A program made the position numbers and the translations under genes. Shown piece after piece: positions 23,810-33,322 of a stretch of 64,000 bases of DNA. The notes beneath the pieces are model-generated. The model ran no database searches and was not told where the DNA came from. It saw only the letters and a program-made list of their open reading frames with translations. The stretch lies in NCBI RefSeq assembly GCF_003751805.1, contig NZ_RKHQ01000001.1, forward strand, positions 2,480,001-2,544,000, written 5' to 3'. The stretch comes from Salana multivorans. GTDB taxonomy: Bacteria > Actinomycetota > Actinomycetes > Actinomycetales > Beutenbergiaceae. Positions within the stretch are counted from its first letter, which is position 1. Each line of letters opens with the position of its first letter.

Positions 23810-24610
23810 CTACACGCGGTGGATCAGACCGGGGTCGTCGTTGCGGACCGACCCGACGCGCGGGCCGACCTCGTACCACTCGAGCGGCGGACCGGGCTCC
23901 GCCAGGACGCCCAGTGCCTCGTCGGCCGTGCGGACCCGCGGGTCGAGCCACGCGCCGATGGCGTCGCGGGCGAGGACGACCGGCTCGCGGTCGTGGATCG
24001 TCTCGAGGCCGTCGCGCGCCGGCTGGGTGAGGATCGTGGTGGAGAGCACCCAGCGCTCGGGGTCGTCCTCCGCCCTCGACGGGTCGCGCCACCAGCCGTA
24101 GAGACCGGCGAAGGCGAGCGTCGAGCCCGACGCCTCCGTGATGTAGAACGGCGTCCTGGCCGGCATCGTCCCGGCGCGGACCGCCGCCTGGACCGCCGCG
24201 TCGTCCGACCGGTCGTTGCGCCGCCACTCGTAGTAGCCGTCGGCTGGCACGAGGCAGCGCCGCGCCCGCAGCGAGGCGCGGAAGGCCGGCTTCTCCGCGA
24301 CGGTCTCGATCCGCGCGTTGAACAGCGGCGCGCCCTTCGTCGTCAGGCTCCTGGACCACGACGGGACGAGGCCCCAGCGCGCGAGGTGCAGCTCGCGACG
24401 AGGGCGGGCGTCGGCGGTGGCCTCGTCGGCGGCGTCGGCGGCGGGGGTCGCGTCGGTGTCGGCCGGCCGGTCGATCACGATGCGGACCGGGTCGGTCGGC
24501 GCGACGTTGTACGACGGCGGGCGGTCGCGCGCCGCCTCGCTCGCCTCCGCGGCGCCGTATGCCTCGAGCAGGTCGTCGGCCGAGGTGTACTCAGCGAACC
24601 GGCCGCACAT
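23810..24610 (-). CDS. YedK/HMCES-family abasic-site crosslinking protein (SRAP)
   Basis: 266 aa. Starts MCGRF, where Cys2 (after Met removal) forms the covalent bond with abasic DNA. The other SRAP motifs are present: YNVAPTDPV, ARIETVAEKPAF, RCLVPADGYYEW (Glu in EW) and a late His-containing motif (TIHDREPVVL). The family shields abasic sites in single-stranded DNA. There is an acidic Ala-rich insertion around 55-75. The start overlaps the end of the aminotransferase gene by 20 nt, so they are probably co-translated, with no obvious functional link. Confidence 0.93.
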   Translation of the reverse strand: MCGRFAEYTSADDLLEAYGAAEASEAARDRPPSYNVAPTDPVRIVIDRPADTDATPAADAADEATADARPRRELHLARWGLVPSWSRSLTTKGAPLFNARIETVAEKPAFRASLRARRCLVPADGYYEWRRNDRSDDAAVQAAVRAGTMPARTPFYITEASGSTLAFAGLYGWWRDPSRAEDDPERWVLSTTILTQPARDGLETIHDREPVVLARDAIGAWLDPRVRTADEALGVLAEPGPPLEWYEVGPRVGSVRNDDPGLIHRV

Positions 24611-25892
24611 CCGGGTCCTCCTCCGCGAGCGTGCCGAGCGACGCGGCGAACGCGAGGAGCCGGCGGACGCCCTCGTCGATCGTCGCCTCGTCCTTGACGA
24701 ACGTGAACCTCAGCCACGGCGCGAGCGCGTCGTTGGTCGGGCCGCCGGGGCGGCAGAACGCGGTCAGCGGGACGCACGCGACGCCAGCCAGCCCGGGCAG
24801 CGCGCGGGCGAGGGCGGCGCCGTCGGGCAGGCCGGTCGCGTCGAGCAGCCCGGACGCGTCGGCGCAGACGAAGTACGTGCCGTCGGGCCGGGCGACCCGG
24901 AGGCCGGCCCGCGTCAGGCCCGCCATGAGCGCGTCGCGTCGCGCGGCGAGCGAGCCGGCGAGGTCCGCGACGTCCGCGTCGCCCCCGTCGAGCGCGGCCG
25001 CGGCGGCCGGCTGGAACGGGGCACCGGAGACGTAGGTGAGGAACTGCTTGACGGTGCGGACCGCCGTGACGAGCGCGGCCGGCCCGCTCACCCAGCCGAT
25101 CTTCCAGCCGGTGAGGGAGAACGACTTGCCGAGGCTGGAGATCGTGAGCGTCAGCTCGCGCATGCCCGGCAGGGTCGCCACGGGCACGTGCCGGGCGCCG
25201 TCGAACGTGAGGTGCTCGTAGACCTCGTCGGTCACGACGACGGCGTCCACCCGCCGGGCGTGCCGGGCGACGAGGTCGAGCTCCTCGCGCGTCAGGACGG
25301 TCCCGGTCGGGTTGTGCGGGCTGTTGAGCAGGACGACGCGGGTGCGCTCGGTCACGGCGGAACGGAGCACGTCGGCGTCCAGGCGCCAGCCGGCGGGGGT
25401 CGGCCGGAGCGGAGCCGTCGTGTGGGTCGCCCCGGCCATCGCGATGGTGGCGGCGTAGGAGTCGTAGAACGGCTCGAGCGTGAGGACCTCGTCGCCCGGC
25501 CCCGCGAGCGCGACGATCGCGGCCGCGATCGCCTCGGTGGCCCCGGCCGTCACCAGCACCTCGCTCTCCGGATCGAGGTCGAGGCCGTAGTGCCGCCGCT
25601 GGTGGGCGGCGATCGCGCGGCGCAGGGCGGGGATGCCGGGACCGGGCGGGTACTGGTTGGCGCCGGCGCGGATGGCCTCGACGGCGCGCTCGCGGATCCA
25701 CGCTGGCCCGTCGGTGTCGGGGAAGCCCTGGCCGAGGTTGACCGCGTCGTTGGCCAGGGCGAGGGCGGACATCTCGGCGAAGATCGTCGGCCGGACGGCG
25801 CCGTCGGGTGCGACCAGGCCGGTCGCGGCGGCCATGGCGCGCCAGCGGGGGACCTGCGCGTCGGTCGGGGGCCGGGCTGCCGGGGTGGTCAC
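24591..25892 (-). CDS. Class I PLP-dependent aminotransferase
   Basis: 433 aa, fold type I. Motifs: NLGQGFPDTDGP, NQYPPGPGIPALRRAI, PHNPTGTVLT, VVTDEVYEHLTFDG, and SSLGKSFSLTGWKIGW, whose first Lys forms the Schiff base. This set is typical of the DapC/kynurenine aminotransferase-like group (succinyldiaminopimelate or broad-range amino acid substrates); the substrate cannot be fixed from sequence alone. Divergent from the Tad operon, with 148 nt between them. Confidence 0.92.
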   Translation of the reverse strand: MTTPAARPPTDAQVPRWRAMAAATGLVAPDGAVRPTIFAEMSALALANDAVNLGQGFPDTDGPAWIRERAVEAIRAGANQYPPGPGIPALRRAIAAHQRRHYGLDLDPESEVLVTAGATEAIAAAIVALAGPGDEVLTLEPFYDSYAATIAMAGATHTTAPLRPTPAGWRLDADVLRSAVTERTRVVLLNSPHNPTGTVLTREELDLVARHARRVDAVVVTDEVYEHLTFDGARHVPVATLPGMRELTLTISSLGKSFSLTGWKIGWVSGPAALVTAVRTVKQFLTYVSGAPFQPAAAAALDGGDADVADLAGSLAARRDALMAGLTRAGLRVARPDGTYFVCADASGLLDATGLPDGAALARALPGLAGVACVPLTAFCRPGGPTNDALAPWLRFTFVKDEATIDEGVRRLLAFAASLGTLAEEDPDVRPVR

Positions 25893-26040
25893 GCTGGTGA
25901 GCCTACGGGCCGGCGGACCGTCCCGTCGGGCGCGCCGTTGCCACGTCTACGTAGCATCAAGTCGTCCACGATCTTGTCGAATCCTTCCCAACCCACTCAG
26001 TCCGTGACTAAGGTGGCCTCGGGGCGGACAGGGGCAGGGG

Positions 26041-27351
26041 GTGGACACGACGACGCGGCTTCTCGAGAGCCGAGTCCGAGACGCGGTGCGCCGCCGCGGC
26101 GTGGATCCGGTGCGCGAGGCGGATGAGTTCCGGGCGCTGGTCGAGGGCGTCGTCGCCGACTACGTCCACGAGGCGAGCCTCGGCGCCGTGCCGCAGCTCG
26201 CCGACGTCGCCGAGGCGGCGCGCGAGGTCAGCGACGCCCTCGCGGGGCTCGGCCCGCTGCAACCCCTCCTCGACGACCCGGCGATCGAGGAGATCTGGAT
26301 CAACGAGCCGGCCCGCGTCTTCGTCGCCCGGCACGGCGTCCCCGAGCTCACCACCATCGTCCTGACGGACGCCCAGGTGCGCGACCTCGTCGAGCGGATG
26401 CTGCGGCCGAGCGGGCGGCGGCTCGACCTGAGCGCGCCGTTCGTCGACGCCACGCTCCCCGGCGGCGAGCGCCTGCACGTGGTCATCCCCGACGTGACCC
26501 GCCGCCACGTCGCGGTGAACATCCGCAAGTACGTCGCCCGGGCCCGCCACCTCGACGACCTCGTCGCCGCCGGGTCGCTCCCGGCGCACGCGGCGCGGTT
26601 CCTCGACGCCGCCGTGGTCGCCGGGCTCAACGTCCTGGTCAGCGGATCGACCCAGGCCGGGAAGACGACGTTCCTCGGCGCGCTGACCGGCTCCGTCCCG
26701 GCCGCCCAGCGGCTCGTCACGTGCGAGGAGGTGTTCGAGCTGCGCCCGGCGCTGCGCGACCACGTCGCGCTGCAGTGCCGCCAGCCCAACCTCGAGGGCG
26801 CCGGCGAGATCACGCTGCGCCGCCTGGTCAAGGAGGCGCTGCGGATGCGGCCGGACCGCCTCGTCATCGGCGAGGTCCGCGAGGCGGAGAGCCTCGACCT
26901 GCTCCTCGCGCTCAACGCCGGCATCTGCGGCGCGGGGACGATCCACGCGAACTCCGCGCGCGACGCGGTCGCCAAGCTCTGCGTGCTCCCGCTCCTGGCG
27001 GGGGAGAACGTCACGCCGCAGTTCGTCGTGCCGATGGTCGCCGGCGCGCTCGACCTCGTCGTCCACCTCGACCTCGACCGCGCCGGTCGACGCAGCGTCC
27101 GCGAGATCCTCGCCGTGACCGGCCGGAGCGAGAACGGCATCGTCGGGACGGCCACGCTCTTCCACCGGCCGGAGGACGGGGCTCCCGGTGAGCTCGTCCG
27201 CGGCAGCGGCTTCCCGCCCGGCGTCGAGCGGTTCGAGCGCGCCGGGTACGACGTCGCGGCGCTGCTCGGCTCCGACCGGTCCGCCGACGCGCGCTCGGCC
27301 GCCGCCCGCGCCGCCGCGATGCGTCCGGCCCGTGCCGAGGAGGTCGGCTGA
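26041..27351 (+). CDS. tadA: Tad pilus assembly ATPase TadA/CpaF
   Basis: 436 aa. CpaF/TadA secretion ATPase: N-terminal helical domain, NEPARVFVARHG, then Walker A SGSTQAGKTT, Walker B-like RPDRLVIGEVREAE and GTIHANSARDA. It powers assembly of Flp pili. GTG 26041 follows a purine-rich GGGGCAGGGG. It starts an operon that runs to 30861, with most genes overlapping by 1-4 nt. The usual TadZ/CpaE gene is not upstream. Confidence 0.95.
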   Translation: MDTTTRLLESRVRDAVRRRGVDPVREADEFRALVEGVVADYVHEASLGAVPQLADVAEAAREVSDALAGLGPLQPLLDDPAIEEIWINEPARVFVARHGVPELTTIVLTDAQVRDLVERMLRPSGRRLDLSAPFVDATLPGGERLHVVIPDVTRRHVAVNIRKYVARARHLDDLVAAGSLPAHAARFLDAAVVAGLNVLVSGSTQAGKTTFLGALTGSVPAAQRLVTCEEVFELRPALRDHVALQCRQPNLEGAGEITLRRLVKEALRMRPDRLVIGEVREAESLDLLLALNAGICGAGTIHANSARDAVAKLCVLPLLAGENVTPQFVVPMVAGALDLVVHLDLDRAGRRSVREILAVTGRSENGIVGTATLFHRPEDGAPGELVRGSGFPPGVERFERAGYDVAALLGSDRSADARSAAARAAAMRPARAEEVG

Positions 27352-28379
27352 TGGGGACCGTTGCCGGTCTGCTGCTCGGCGCAGGGCTCCTGCTGGTCTG
27401 GTCGGCGACCTGGGCCGACGAGCTCCCACGCGGGGAGTCGTGGCCCGTCCGGTCGTGGCGGGAGCTGACCGCGCGGGCCGGCCTCGCGGGCGTCGACCCG
27501 GGTCCGGTCGTCGGGCTGGGCGCCCTGGCCGCCGTCCTCGTCGCGCTCGTTGGTCTCGGCACGGGGATTGCCACGAGCGTCACGGTCGCCTTCGCCCTGG
27601 TGGCCGCGGCGCTGCCGCTGGCCTGGCTGTGGCGGCGGGCGCGGCGACGCGTCGTCGAGCGGCGCACGCTCTGGCCCGACGTCGTCGACGACCTCACCTC
27701 CGCGGTCCGGGCCGGTCTCTCGCTCCCGGAGGCCCTGGTCGCCCTCGCCACTCGCGGCCCGGCGGAGCTGCGACCGGAGATGGCCCTGTTCGCCGCCGAG
27801 TACCGGGCGACGGGGCGGTTCTCGGACGCGCTCGCGCGGTGGCAGCTCGCGCTCGCGGATCCCGTCGCCGACCGGATCGCGGCCGCGCTGCGGCTTGCCG
27901 ACGACGTCGGCGGCAGCGACCTCGGCCGGATGCTCCGGACGCTCTCGACGTTCCTGCGCGAGGATCTGCGCACGCGCGGCGAGCTCGCGGCGCGCCAGAG
28001 CTGGACGGTCAACGGCGCCCGGCTCGCGGTCGCCGCGCCGTGGATCGTCCTGGCGCTGATGAGCGGGCGCGGCGCGACCGCGGCGGCCTTCGACACCCCG
28101 GCCGGCGTGACGCTCCTCGCCGGGGGAGGTGTCACCTCGGCGGTGGCGTACGCCCTGATGCTGCGGCTCGGCCGGCTGCCGGAGGACCCGCGGGTGTTGC
28201 GGGCGGCCGCGCCGGCACCGGGTGCGGGCGGCGGCACGGGAGGACCGGCGAACGGCGGCGCCGCGGGCGCGACCGCCCGCCCCGGAGGCGTGGCGGGATC
28301 CAGCGGTGTCGTCGGCTCGTCCCGGTCGTGCGCCAGGCGCCGGACGGCTCCGGCCGCACGACCGGGAGGCGGGCGGTGA
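27351..28379 (+). CDS. tadB: Tad pilus inner-membrane protein TadB
   Basis: 342 aa. T2SSF-type domain with membrane helices at the N-terminus, and the cytoplasmic segment DVVDDLTSAVRAGLSLPEAL typical of TadB. The last 60 residues are Gly/Ala/Arg-rich low complexity. Start overlaps the tadA stop by 1 nt. Confidence 0.92.
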   Translation: MGTVAGLLLGAGLLLVWSATWADELPRGESWPVRSWRELTARAGLAGVDPGPVVGLGALAAVLVALVGLGTGIATSVTVAFALVAAALPLAWLWRRARRRVVERRTLWPDVVDDLTSAVRAGLSLPEALVALATRGPAELRPEMALFAAEYRATGRFSDALARWQLALADPVADRIAAALRLADDVGGSDLGRMLRTLSTFLREDLRTRGELAARQSWTVNGARLAVAAPWIVLALMSGRGATAAAFDTPAGVTLLAGGGVTSAVAYALMLRLGRLPEDPRVLRAAAPAPGAGGGTGGPANGGAAGATARPGGVAGSSGVVGSSRSCARRRTAPAARPGGGR

Positions 28380-29278
28380 GCCCGCTGGGCGCGCTCGCCG
28401 GGCTGCTGGGAGCGCTGGGCGCCCTGCTCGTCGCGGCCGCCTGGCGCGGGCGGCGGCCGACGTTCGCCGAGCGCGTGGCGCCCTACCTCGGTGGGCTGCG
28501 GGTCGCCGAGCGGCCGGTGCCCGCCGGCGCGCGCCTCGTCGCGACGATCACGGGCGACCTCGCGCGGGGGCTCGACCGCCTCGGCAGCACGGCCCCCAGC
28601 GTCCGGCACCGGCTCGCCGTCCTCGGCTCGTCCCTCACGCTCGACGGCTTCCGGCTCGAGCAGGTCGTCTGGGCGTGCCTCGGGCTCGTCGCGGGGCTGC
28701 TGCTCGGCGGGGCGCTCAGCATCGCCCGGGGCTTCTCGCCCGTGCTCGTCCTCGCGGTCGTCGCCCTGTGCGGCCTCGGCGGTGCGCTGCTGCGCGACCG
28801 GGTGCTGACCCGGCAGGTGCGCCGCAGGCGCGAGCGGATCGTCGCCGAGCTGCCGACGATCGCCGAGCTGCTGGCGCTCGCGGTCGGCGCGGGTGAGTCG
28901 CCGGTCGCGGCGATGGACCGGGTGGCCCGCGGCACCGACGGGCCGCTCGCCGAGGAGCTGCGCCGCACGCTGGCCGAGCTGCGCGCCGGCTCGGGCCTCG
29001 CGACGGCGCTCACCGCGCTCGGCGACCGGATCGGGCTGCCGCAGCTCTCCCGGTTCACGGAGGGCCTGGCCGTCGCCGTCGAGCGCGGGTCGCCGGTCGC
29101 CGACGTGCTGCGGGCCCAGGCGGGCGACGCGCGCGAGTCGGCCCGCCAGGAGCTGATGGAGTCCGGCGGCCGGCGCGAGATCGCGATGCTCGTGCCCGTC
29201 GTCCTGCTCATCCTGCCGCTCACGGTGGTGTTCGCCCTGTTCCCGGGCCTCGCGGTGCTCGGGTCGGGCCTGCCGTGA
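28376..29278 (+). CDS. tadC: Tad pilus inner-membrane protein TadC
   Basis: 300 aa from GTG 28376 (GTGA overlap with tadB, GGGAGG upstream). Membrane helices flank a T2SSF domain with AELPTIAELLALAVGAGESP, and the C-terminus has LVPVVLLILPLTVVFALFPG. Pairs with TadB as the platform for the pilus ATPase. Confidence 0.92.
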   Translation: MSPLGALAGLLGALGALLVAAAWRGRRPTFAERVAPYLGGLRVAERPVPAGARLVATITGDLARGLDRLGSTAPSVRHRLAVLGSSLTLDGFRLEQVVWACLGLVAGLLLGGALSIARGFSPVLVLAVVALCGLGGALLRDRVLTRQVRRRRERIVAELPTIAELLALAVGAGESPVAAMDRVARGTDGPLAEELRRTLAELRAGSGLATALTALGDRIGLPQLSRFTEGLAVAVERGSPVADVLRAQAGDARESARQELMESGGRREIAMLVPVVLLILPLTVVFALFPGLAVLGSGLP

Positions 29279-29349
29279 CGCGTCACGACGGGCGGCGACC
29301 CCTCCCAGCTCCCGAACCAGCCCCACCCACCACCCCTCCTGGAGGTCCG

Positions 29350-29598
29350 ATGAACCGCCACCTGCTCGCCCTCGCCGTGGCGACCGCCGCCCTGCTGACC
29401 CGCCTCGCCGACGGGATCGCGGGCGCCGTCCGTGCTCGCGCGACCGCTGGCGCCGCGACCCCCGAGCGCGGCGACGTCCCCGGCTGGGTGATGATCACCC
29501 TGATGTCGGCCGGGCTGGTCGCCGTCATCTGGGTGCTCGCCGACGACTGGCTGCGCCAGCTCTTCCAGCAGGCGGTCGATCGGGTCTCCGGCCCGTGA
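29350..29598 (+). CDS. Flp-like small pilin candidate
   Basis: 82 aa. Short N-terminal leader, then ERGDVPGWVMITLMSAGLVAV, a single hydrophobic helix characteristic of actinobacterial Flp/TadE-like pilins, and a short C-terminus. It sits directly between tadC and tadE, with a perfect GGAGG before the ATG. It is the best candidate for the major pilin. No prepilin peptidase is in the window. Confidence 0.8.
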   Translation: MNRHLLALAVATAALLTRLADGIAGAVRARATAGAATPERGDVPGWVMITLMSAGLVAVIWVLADDWLRQLFQQAVDRVSGP

Positions 29599-29984
29599 CC
29601 CGACCGGGGGAGCGGGGCTCCGCGATCGCCGAGTTCACGATGACCTCCGCGCTGGTCGTCGTCGTCGTGCTCGCCCTCGTGCAGCTCACCTTCGCGCTGT
29701 GGGTGCGCACGGTCCTGATCGACGCGGCGGCGGAGGGCGCGCGGCTCGCGGCGCTCGCGGGCGGCGACGAGCTGGCCGCGGCCTCCCGGGCCGCCGAGCT
29801 GGTCGCGTCGACGCTCGGGTCGGGGTACCAGCCGTCCGTCTCCGTGCACCGCGAGGACGACGCGCTCGGCGTGCCGGGGTACGACGTCATGGCGGTCGAG
29901 CTGAGCGCCCCGCTGCCCGTGCTCGGGCTGCTGGGCCCGCCGGGCGCGCTGAGCGTCACCGGTCACGCGGTGGTCGAGCGATGA
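29595..29984 (+). CDS. tadE: TadE-family pseudopilin
   Basis: 129 aa. Starts RPGERGSAIAEFTM, the TadE prepilin motif with Glu at the conserved place, followed by one long hydrophobic helix and a beta-rich extracellular part. GTG start overlaps the pilin stop. Confidence 0.92.
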   Translation: MTRPGERGSAIAEFTMTSALVVVVVLALVQLTFALWVRTVLIDAAAEGARLAALAGGDELAAASRAAELVASTLGSGYQPSVSVHREDDALGVPGYDVMAVELSAPLPVLGLLGPPGALSVTGHAVVER

Positions 29985-30409
29985 GCTGCCCGGCCGGACC
30001 CGTCGCCCGGGGCGAGCGCGGCTCGGCGCTGGTGGAGCTCCTCGGCGGCACGATCGTGCTGCTCGTCCCGCTGGTGTATCTCGTGCTCACGCTCGTCCAG
30101 GTCCAGGGCGCGCAGCTCGCCGCGACCGGAGCCGCGCGCGACGCGGCCCGTCTCGTCGCGACCGCCGACCCCGAGCTGTGGTCGTCGCTGACCGCCGCGG
30201 CGGTCGAGCTGGCCTTCGCCGACCAGGGCCTCGTGGTCGACGGGTCGCGGGCCGTGACGATCGTCTGCCAGCGCGACTGCGGGCCGGGCGACCGGGTGGT
30301 GGTGACCGTCCGAGCCGCGGTCGCGCTGCCGTTCCTCCCGGAGGGGGCCGGCTACACCGCCGAGGGCGATGCCTGGGGGACGATCGATCCGCACCGGGAG
30401 CATCCGTGA
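29981..30409 (+). CDS. TadE/TadF-like pseudopilin
   Basis: 142 aa. RGERGSALVELLGGTIVLLVPLVYLV is a TadE/F-like prepilin start, with one membrane helix. Two cysteines (CQRDC) lie in the C-terminal part. Overlaps tadE by ATGA. Confidence 0.85.
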   Translation: MSCPAGPVARGERGSALVELLGGTIVLLVPLVYLVLTLVQVQGAQLAATGAARDAARLVATADPELWSSLTAAAVELAFADQGLVVDGSRAVTIVCQRDCGPGDRVVVTVRAAVALPFLPEGAGYTAEGDAWGTIDPHREHP

Positions 30410-30861
30410 GCCCGGGTGCGCCGTCGGGTGGGCGCGAGGACGCCGAGCGCGGAGGCGTCCTCGCGCTCACGCTCGGTGCCCTCGGGGTGGCGGCGCTGCT
30501 CGTCGTGGTCGTCGCGGTGGCCTCGGCGGTCTACCTCGACCGGCGGGAGCTGCTGGCGCTCGCGGACGCGACGGCGGCGCACGCGGCGACGAGCATCGAC
30601 CCGGCGGCGTACGCCGAGGGCCTCGTCGTGCTCACCGACGCCGGCGTGCGCGCCGGGGCCGATGAGTTCCTCGCGTCCGTCCCGATCGACGCGGTCGACG
30701 TCGACCGCCTCGCGCTGGCCGAGCCGACGGGTGCTCCCGACGAGGTCACGGCGCAGGTGACGCTGGTCGGCCGCTCGCGGCCGGCCTTCCTGCCCTGGCT
30801 GCTCGCGCCGTGGTCCGACGGCATCGCGCTGCGGGTCACCTCGACCGCCGCCGGCACCTGA
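30406..30861 (+). CDS. TadE-like/Rv3654c-type protein at the end of the Tad operon
   Basis: 151 aa. AERGGVLALTLGALGVAALL begins a single membrane helix, followed by a predicted extracellular domain. It resembles the pilus-associated proteins encoded after TadE/TadF in actinobacteria. GTGA overlap with the previous gene. A perfect 14-bp palindrome (GGCCGACGTCGGCC, 30870-30883) follows the stop. Confidence 0.8.
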   Translation: MSPGAPSGGREDAERGGVLALTLGALGVAALLVVVVAVASAVYLDRRELLALADATAAHAATSIDPAAYAEGLVVLTDAGVRAGADEFLASVPIDAVDVDRLALAEPTGAPDEVTAQVTLVGRSRPAFLPWLLAPWSDGIALRVTSTAAGT

Positions 30862-31110
30862 CCCGAGCCGGCCGACGTCGGCCCGCTGACCCGGCGGCGT
30901 CATCCGGTCCCGGTGGTTGGACGTGCGGCGGACGAGGGTCGGGCCCGGCGGGCTTGACCTGTCGCGTACCTCTCGCAGACCCGGCCAAGACCCGGCCGTG
31001 ACGCGTCCTCGAAACGATTCGACACCAGCCCCGCGGTGGAGCACGATGGACTCGTCGTCCGCACCGGCCCGCGCGTGACGTCGAGCAACCCCCTGGAGTC
31101 CATTTCTCGC

Positions 31111-32607
31111 ATGACTCGTATGCCTCAGCCACGCTCCTCCGACGGGGCCGACGACCCCGTCGACGTCCTCGGCGTGCCCGAGGCGCTCGACGTCCCGACC
31201 ATCGACTCCGTCATGGGCGAGGTGGGCGCGCTCGCCGTCGGCGACGCGGGCGAGGACCCGACGCACGCCGTGCCCGCGATGGCGCCCGTCTCCCCGGGGA
31301 CGACCACGCCGGCCACACCGGCGGCGCCGAGCGAGCCGGAGGTCGTCCACCCGGACGGCTTCGCGCCGGGGGAGTGGCGCGGCGACCGACCGGGCGTCGT
31401 CCCGCCGCGGCCGCAGGCCTGGCTCGTCGCGCTGCTCGGCGCGATGTCGGCCATCTTCGCCGTCACGGTCGACATGTACCTCCCGTCGCTGCCGACCGTC
31501 GCGAGAGAGATGCGGGTCTCCGACGCGACGTCGCAGCTCACGATCTCGTTCATGATGGCGGGCGCCGCGATCGGCCAGCTCGTCGTCGGGCCGCTCTCGG
31601 ACCGGATCGGTCGCCGCCGGCCGGTGCTCATCGGGGCCGCCCTGCACGTCGTCGCGTGCGCGCTCGTGCTCCTCGGCTCCGGCATCGGGGTCTTCCTCGG
31701 CCTCCGCCTGCTCCAGGGCGTCGCGGCCGCCGCGCTCGGCGTGTGCGCGCAGGCGCTCATCCGCGACCGCTACTCGGGCCCCGTCGCCGCCGCGACGCTC
31801 TCGCGGCTCATGCTCGTGATCGGTGTCGCCCCGCTCTTCGCCCCGAGCGTCGGCGGGTTCATCGCCCACCACTGGGGCTGGCGGGCGGTGTTCGCCGTGC
31901 TCGCGGGCTGCGGGCTGTTCGTGCTCGCCCTGTGCTGGCGGATGCTGCCCGAGTCCCACCCGCGGCAGCGGCGCCAGACCGGCGGGATCGGGACGGCGCT
32001 GCGCAGCTACCGCGTGCTGTTCGGCGATCCCCGGTTCCTCGCGCTCGCCGTGCTGCCCGGCCTCGTCTCCAGCGCCCTCATCGCGTACGTGTCGGGCTCG
32101 CCGTTCGTGCTCCAGGAGCAGTTCGGGCTCTCGGTCGGCCAGTTCTCGCTGTTCTTCGCCGTCGGCGGGATGCTGCTCGTCGGGATGGCGCAGGTCAACG
32201 CGGCGCTCGTGCACCGGTACGCCCCCGTGCGGATCATCCGGCTCGCCCTGCCGATCCAGCTCTCGTTCGCCGTCGCGCTGCTCGTCGTCGCGGTGACGGG
32301 CATCGGCGGCGTCATCGGGTTCCTCGTCGTGCTCGCGGCGACGCTGTCGTTCCAGAACTTCGTCCCCCCGAACGCGACGGCGCTCGCGCTCGGGCGTCAC
32401 GGCGACCGGGCCGGCGCCGCCGCAGCCGTCTGCGGCAGCCTCGGCGCGCTGCTGCCCGCCGCGATCTCGCCGCTCGTCGGCGTGTTCGGCGGCACGGCGA
32501 TCGCGATGGCCGCGGTCATGGCGGGGGCGCTCACGCTCGCCCTGCTCGTCGTGGCGTTCGGCACGCCGGCCTACCGCAGCGGCGGCTGGACCACCGGGCG
32601 CGACTGA
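31111..32607 (+). CDS. MFS drug exporter, Bcr/CflA type
   Basis: 498 aa. A roughly 95-residue hydrophilic, acidic N-terminal extension, then 12 membrane helices. The Bcr/CflA signature is clear: VDMYLPSLPTVAREM, QLVVGPLSDRIGRRRPVL, LRLLQGVAAAALGV. Probable proton-coupled export of small toxic compounds. ATG 31111 is chosen with GGAG 12 nt upstream; the extension means ATG 31120 or a later start is possible. Confidence 0.9.
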   Translation: MTRMPQPRSSDGADDPVDVLGVPEALDVPTIDSVMGEVGALAVGDAGEDPTHAVPAMAPVSPGTTTPATPAAPSEPEVVHPDGFAPGEWRGDRPGVVPPRPQAWLVALLGAMSAIFAVTVDMYLPSLPTVAREMRVSDATSQLTISFMMAGAAIGQLVVGPLSDRIGRRRPVLIGAALHVVACALVLLGSGIGVFLGLRLLQGVAAAALGVCAQALIRDRYSGPVAAATLSRLMLVIGVAPLFAPSVGGFIAHHWGWRAVFAVLAGCGLFVLALCWRMLPESHPRQRRQTGGIGTALRSYRVLFGDPRFLALAVLPGLVSSALIAYVSGSPFVLQEQFGLSVGQFSLFFAVGGMLLVGMAQVNAALVHRYAPVRIIRLALPIQLSFAVALLVVAVTGIGGVIGFLVVLAATLSFQNFVPPNATALALGRHGDRAGAAAAVCGSLGALLPAAISPLVGVFGGTAIAMAAVMAGALTLALLVVAFGTPAYRSGGWTTGRD

Positions 32608-32619
32608 GCGAGGACCGGC

Positions 32620-33288
32620 TCAGCGCGCCGCGCGCGGGCTGCGCAGCCAGGTGAGGACCGCGAGGACGCGGCGGTGCCCGCCGTCCGCGGCGTCGAGGCC
32701 GAGCTTGTCGAAGACGGAGCCGACCTGCTTCTCCACCGTCCCGAGACTCACGACGCGGGCCGCGGCGATCTCCTGGTTCGTCCGCCCGCGGGCCATGTCG
32801 CCCAGCACCTCGAGCTCGCTCGGCGTGAGGGCGGCCAGCGGGTCCCGGCGCGCCCCGACGAGCGCGGCGACGATCTCCGGGTCGAGCACGGTCGAGCCGG
32901 CGAGCAGCCGCTCCAGCGCACCGCTGAGGTCGGCGAGCGAGAGCACCCGGTCCTTGAGCAGGTAGCCGCAGCCGCCCTCGCCGGCGGCGAACAGCTCCTG
33001 GGCGTAGACCGACTCGACGTACTGGCTCAGCAGCAGCACCGCGGTGCCGGGCCGCCGCCGGCGCACCTCCAGCGCGGTCCTGACCCCCTCGTCCGTGAAC
33101 GTCGGCGGCATCCGGACGTCGAGGACGACGGCGTCGGGCGCCTCGGCGTCCAGGGCCGCCAGGAGGGACGCGCCGTCGCCGTGCGAGCCGACGATCTCGA
33201 AGCCCGCCTCCCCGAGCAGCCGGAGGAGTCCCTCGCGCAGCAGGGCCGAGTCCTCGGCCAGGGCGATCCGGGCTGGTGGCGGTGTCAC
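32620..33288 (-). CDS. LuxR-family response regulator
   Basis: 222 aa. Receiver domain with AEDSALLREG, phosphoacceptor Asp in VVLDVRMPP and GYLLKDRV, then an HTH with LTPSELEVLGDMARGRTNQEIA. Only 12 nt from the opposing MFS gene. Its likely kinase is 33794-35203, but an opposite-strand acetyltransferase gene lies between them. Confidence 0.9.
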   Translation of the reverse strand: MTPPPARIALAEDSALLREGLLRLLGEAGFEIVGSHGDGASLLAALDAEAPDAVVLDVRMPPTFTDEGVRTALEVRRRRPGTAVLLLSQYVESVYAQELFAAGEGGCGYLLKDRVLSLADLSGALERLLAGSTVLDPEIVAALVGARRDPLAALTPSELEVLGDMARGRTNQEIAAARVVSLGTVEKQVGSVFDKLGLDAADGGHRRVLAVLTWLRSPRAAR

Positions 33289-33322
33289 GCCCTCACCCTA
33301 GGCGCGGCGCTAGCCTCGTCGG

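Noticed and set aside
30862-31110. Gene between the Tad operon and the Bcr/CflA exporter
   Set aside because: No ORF with a ribosome-binding site was seen; only a 14-bp palindrome at 30870-30883.
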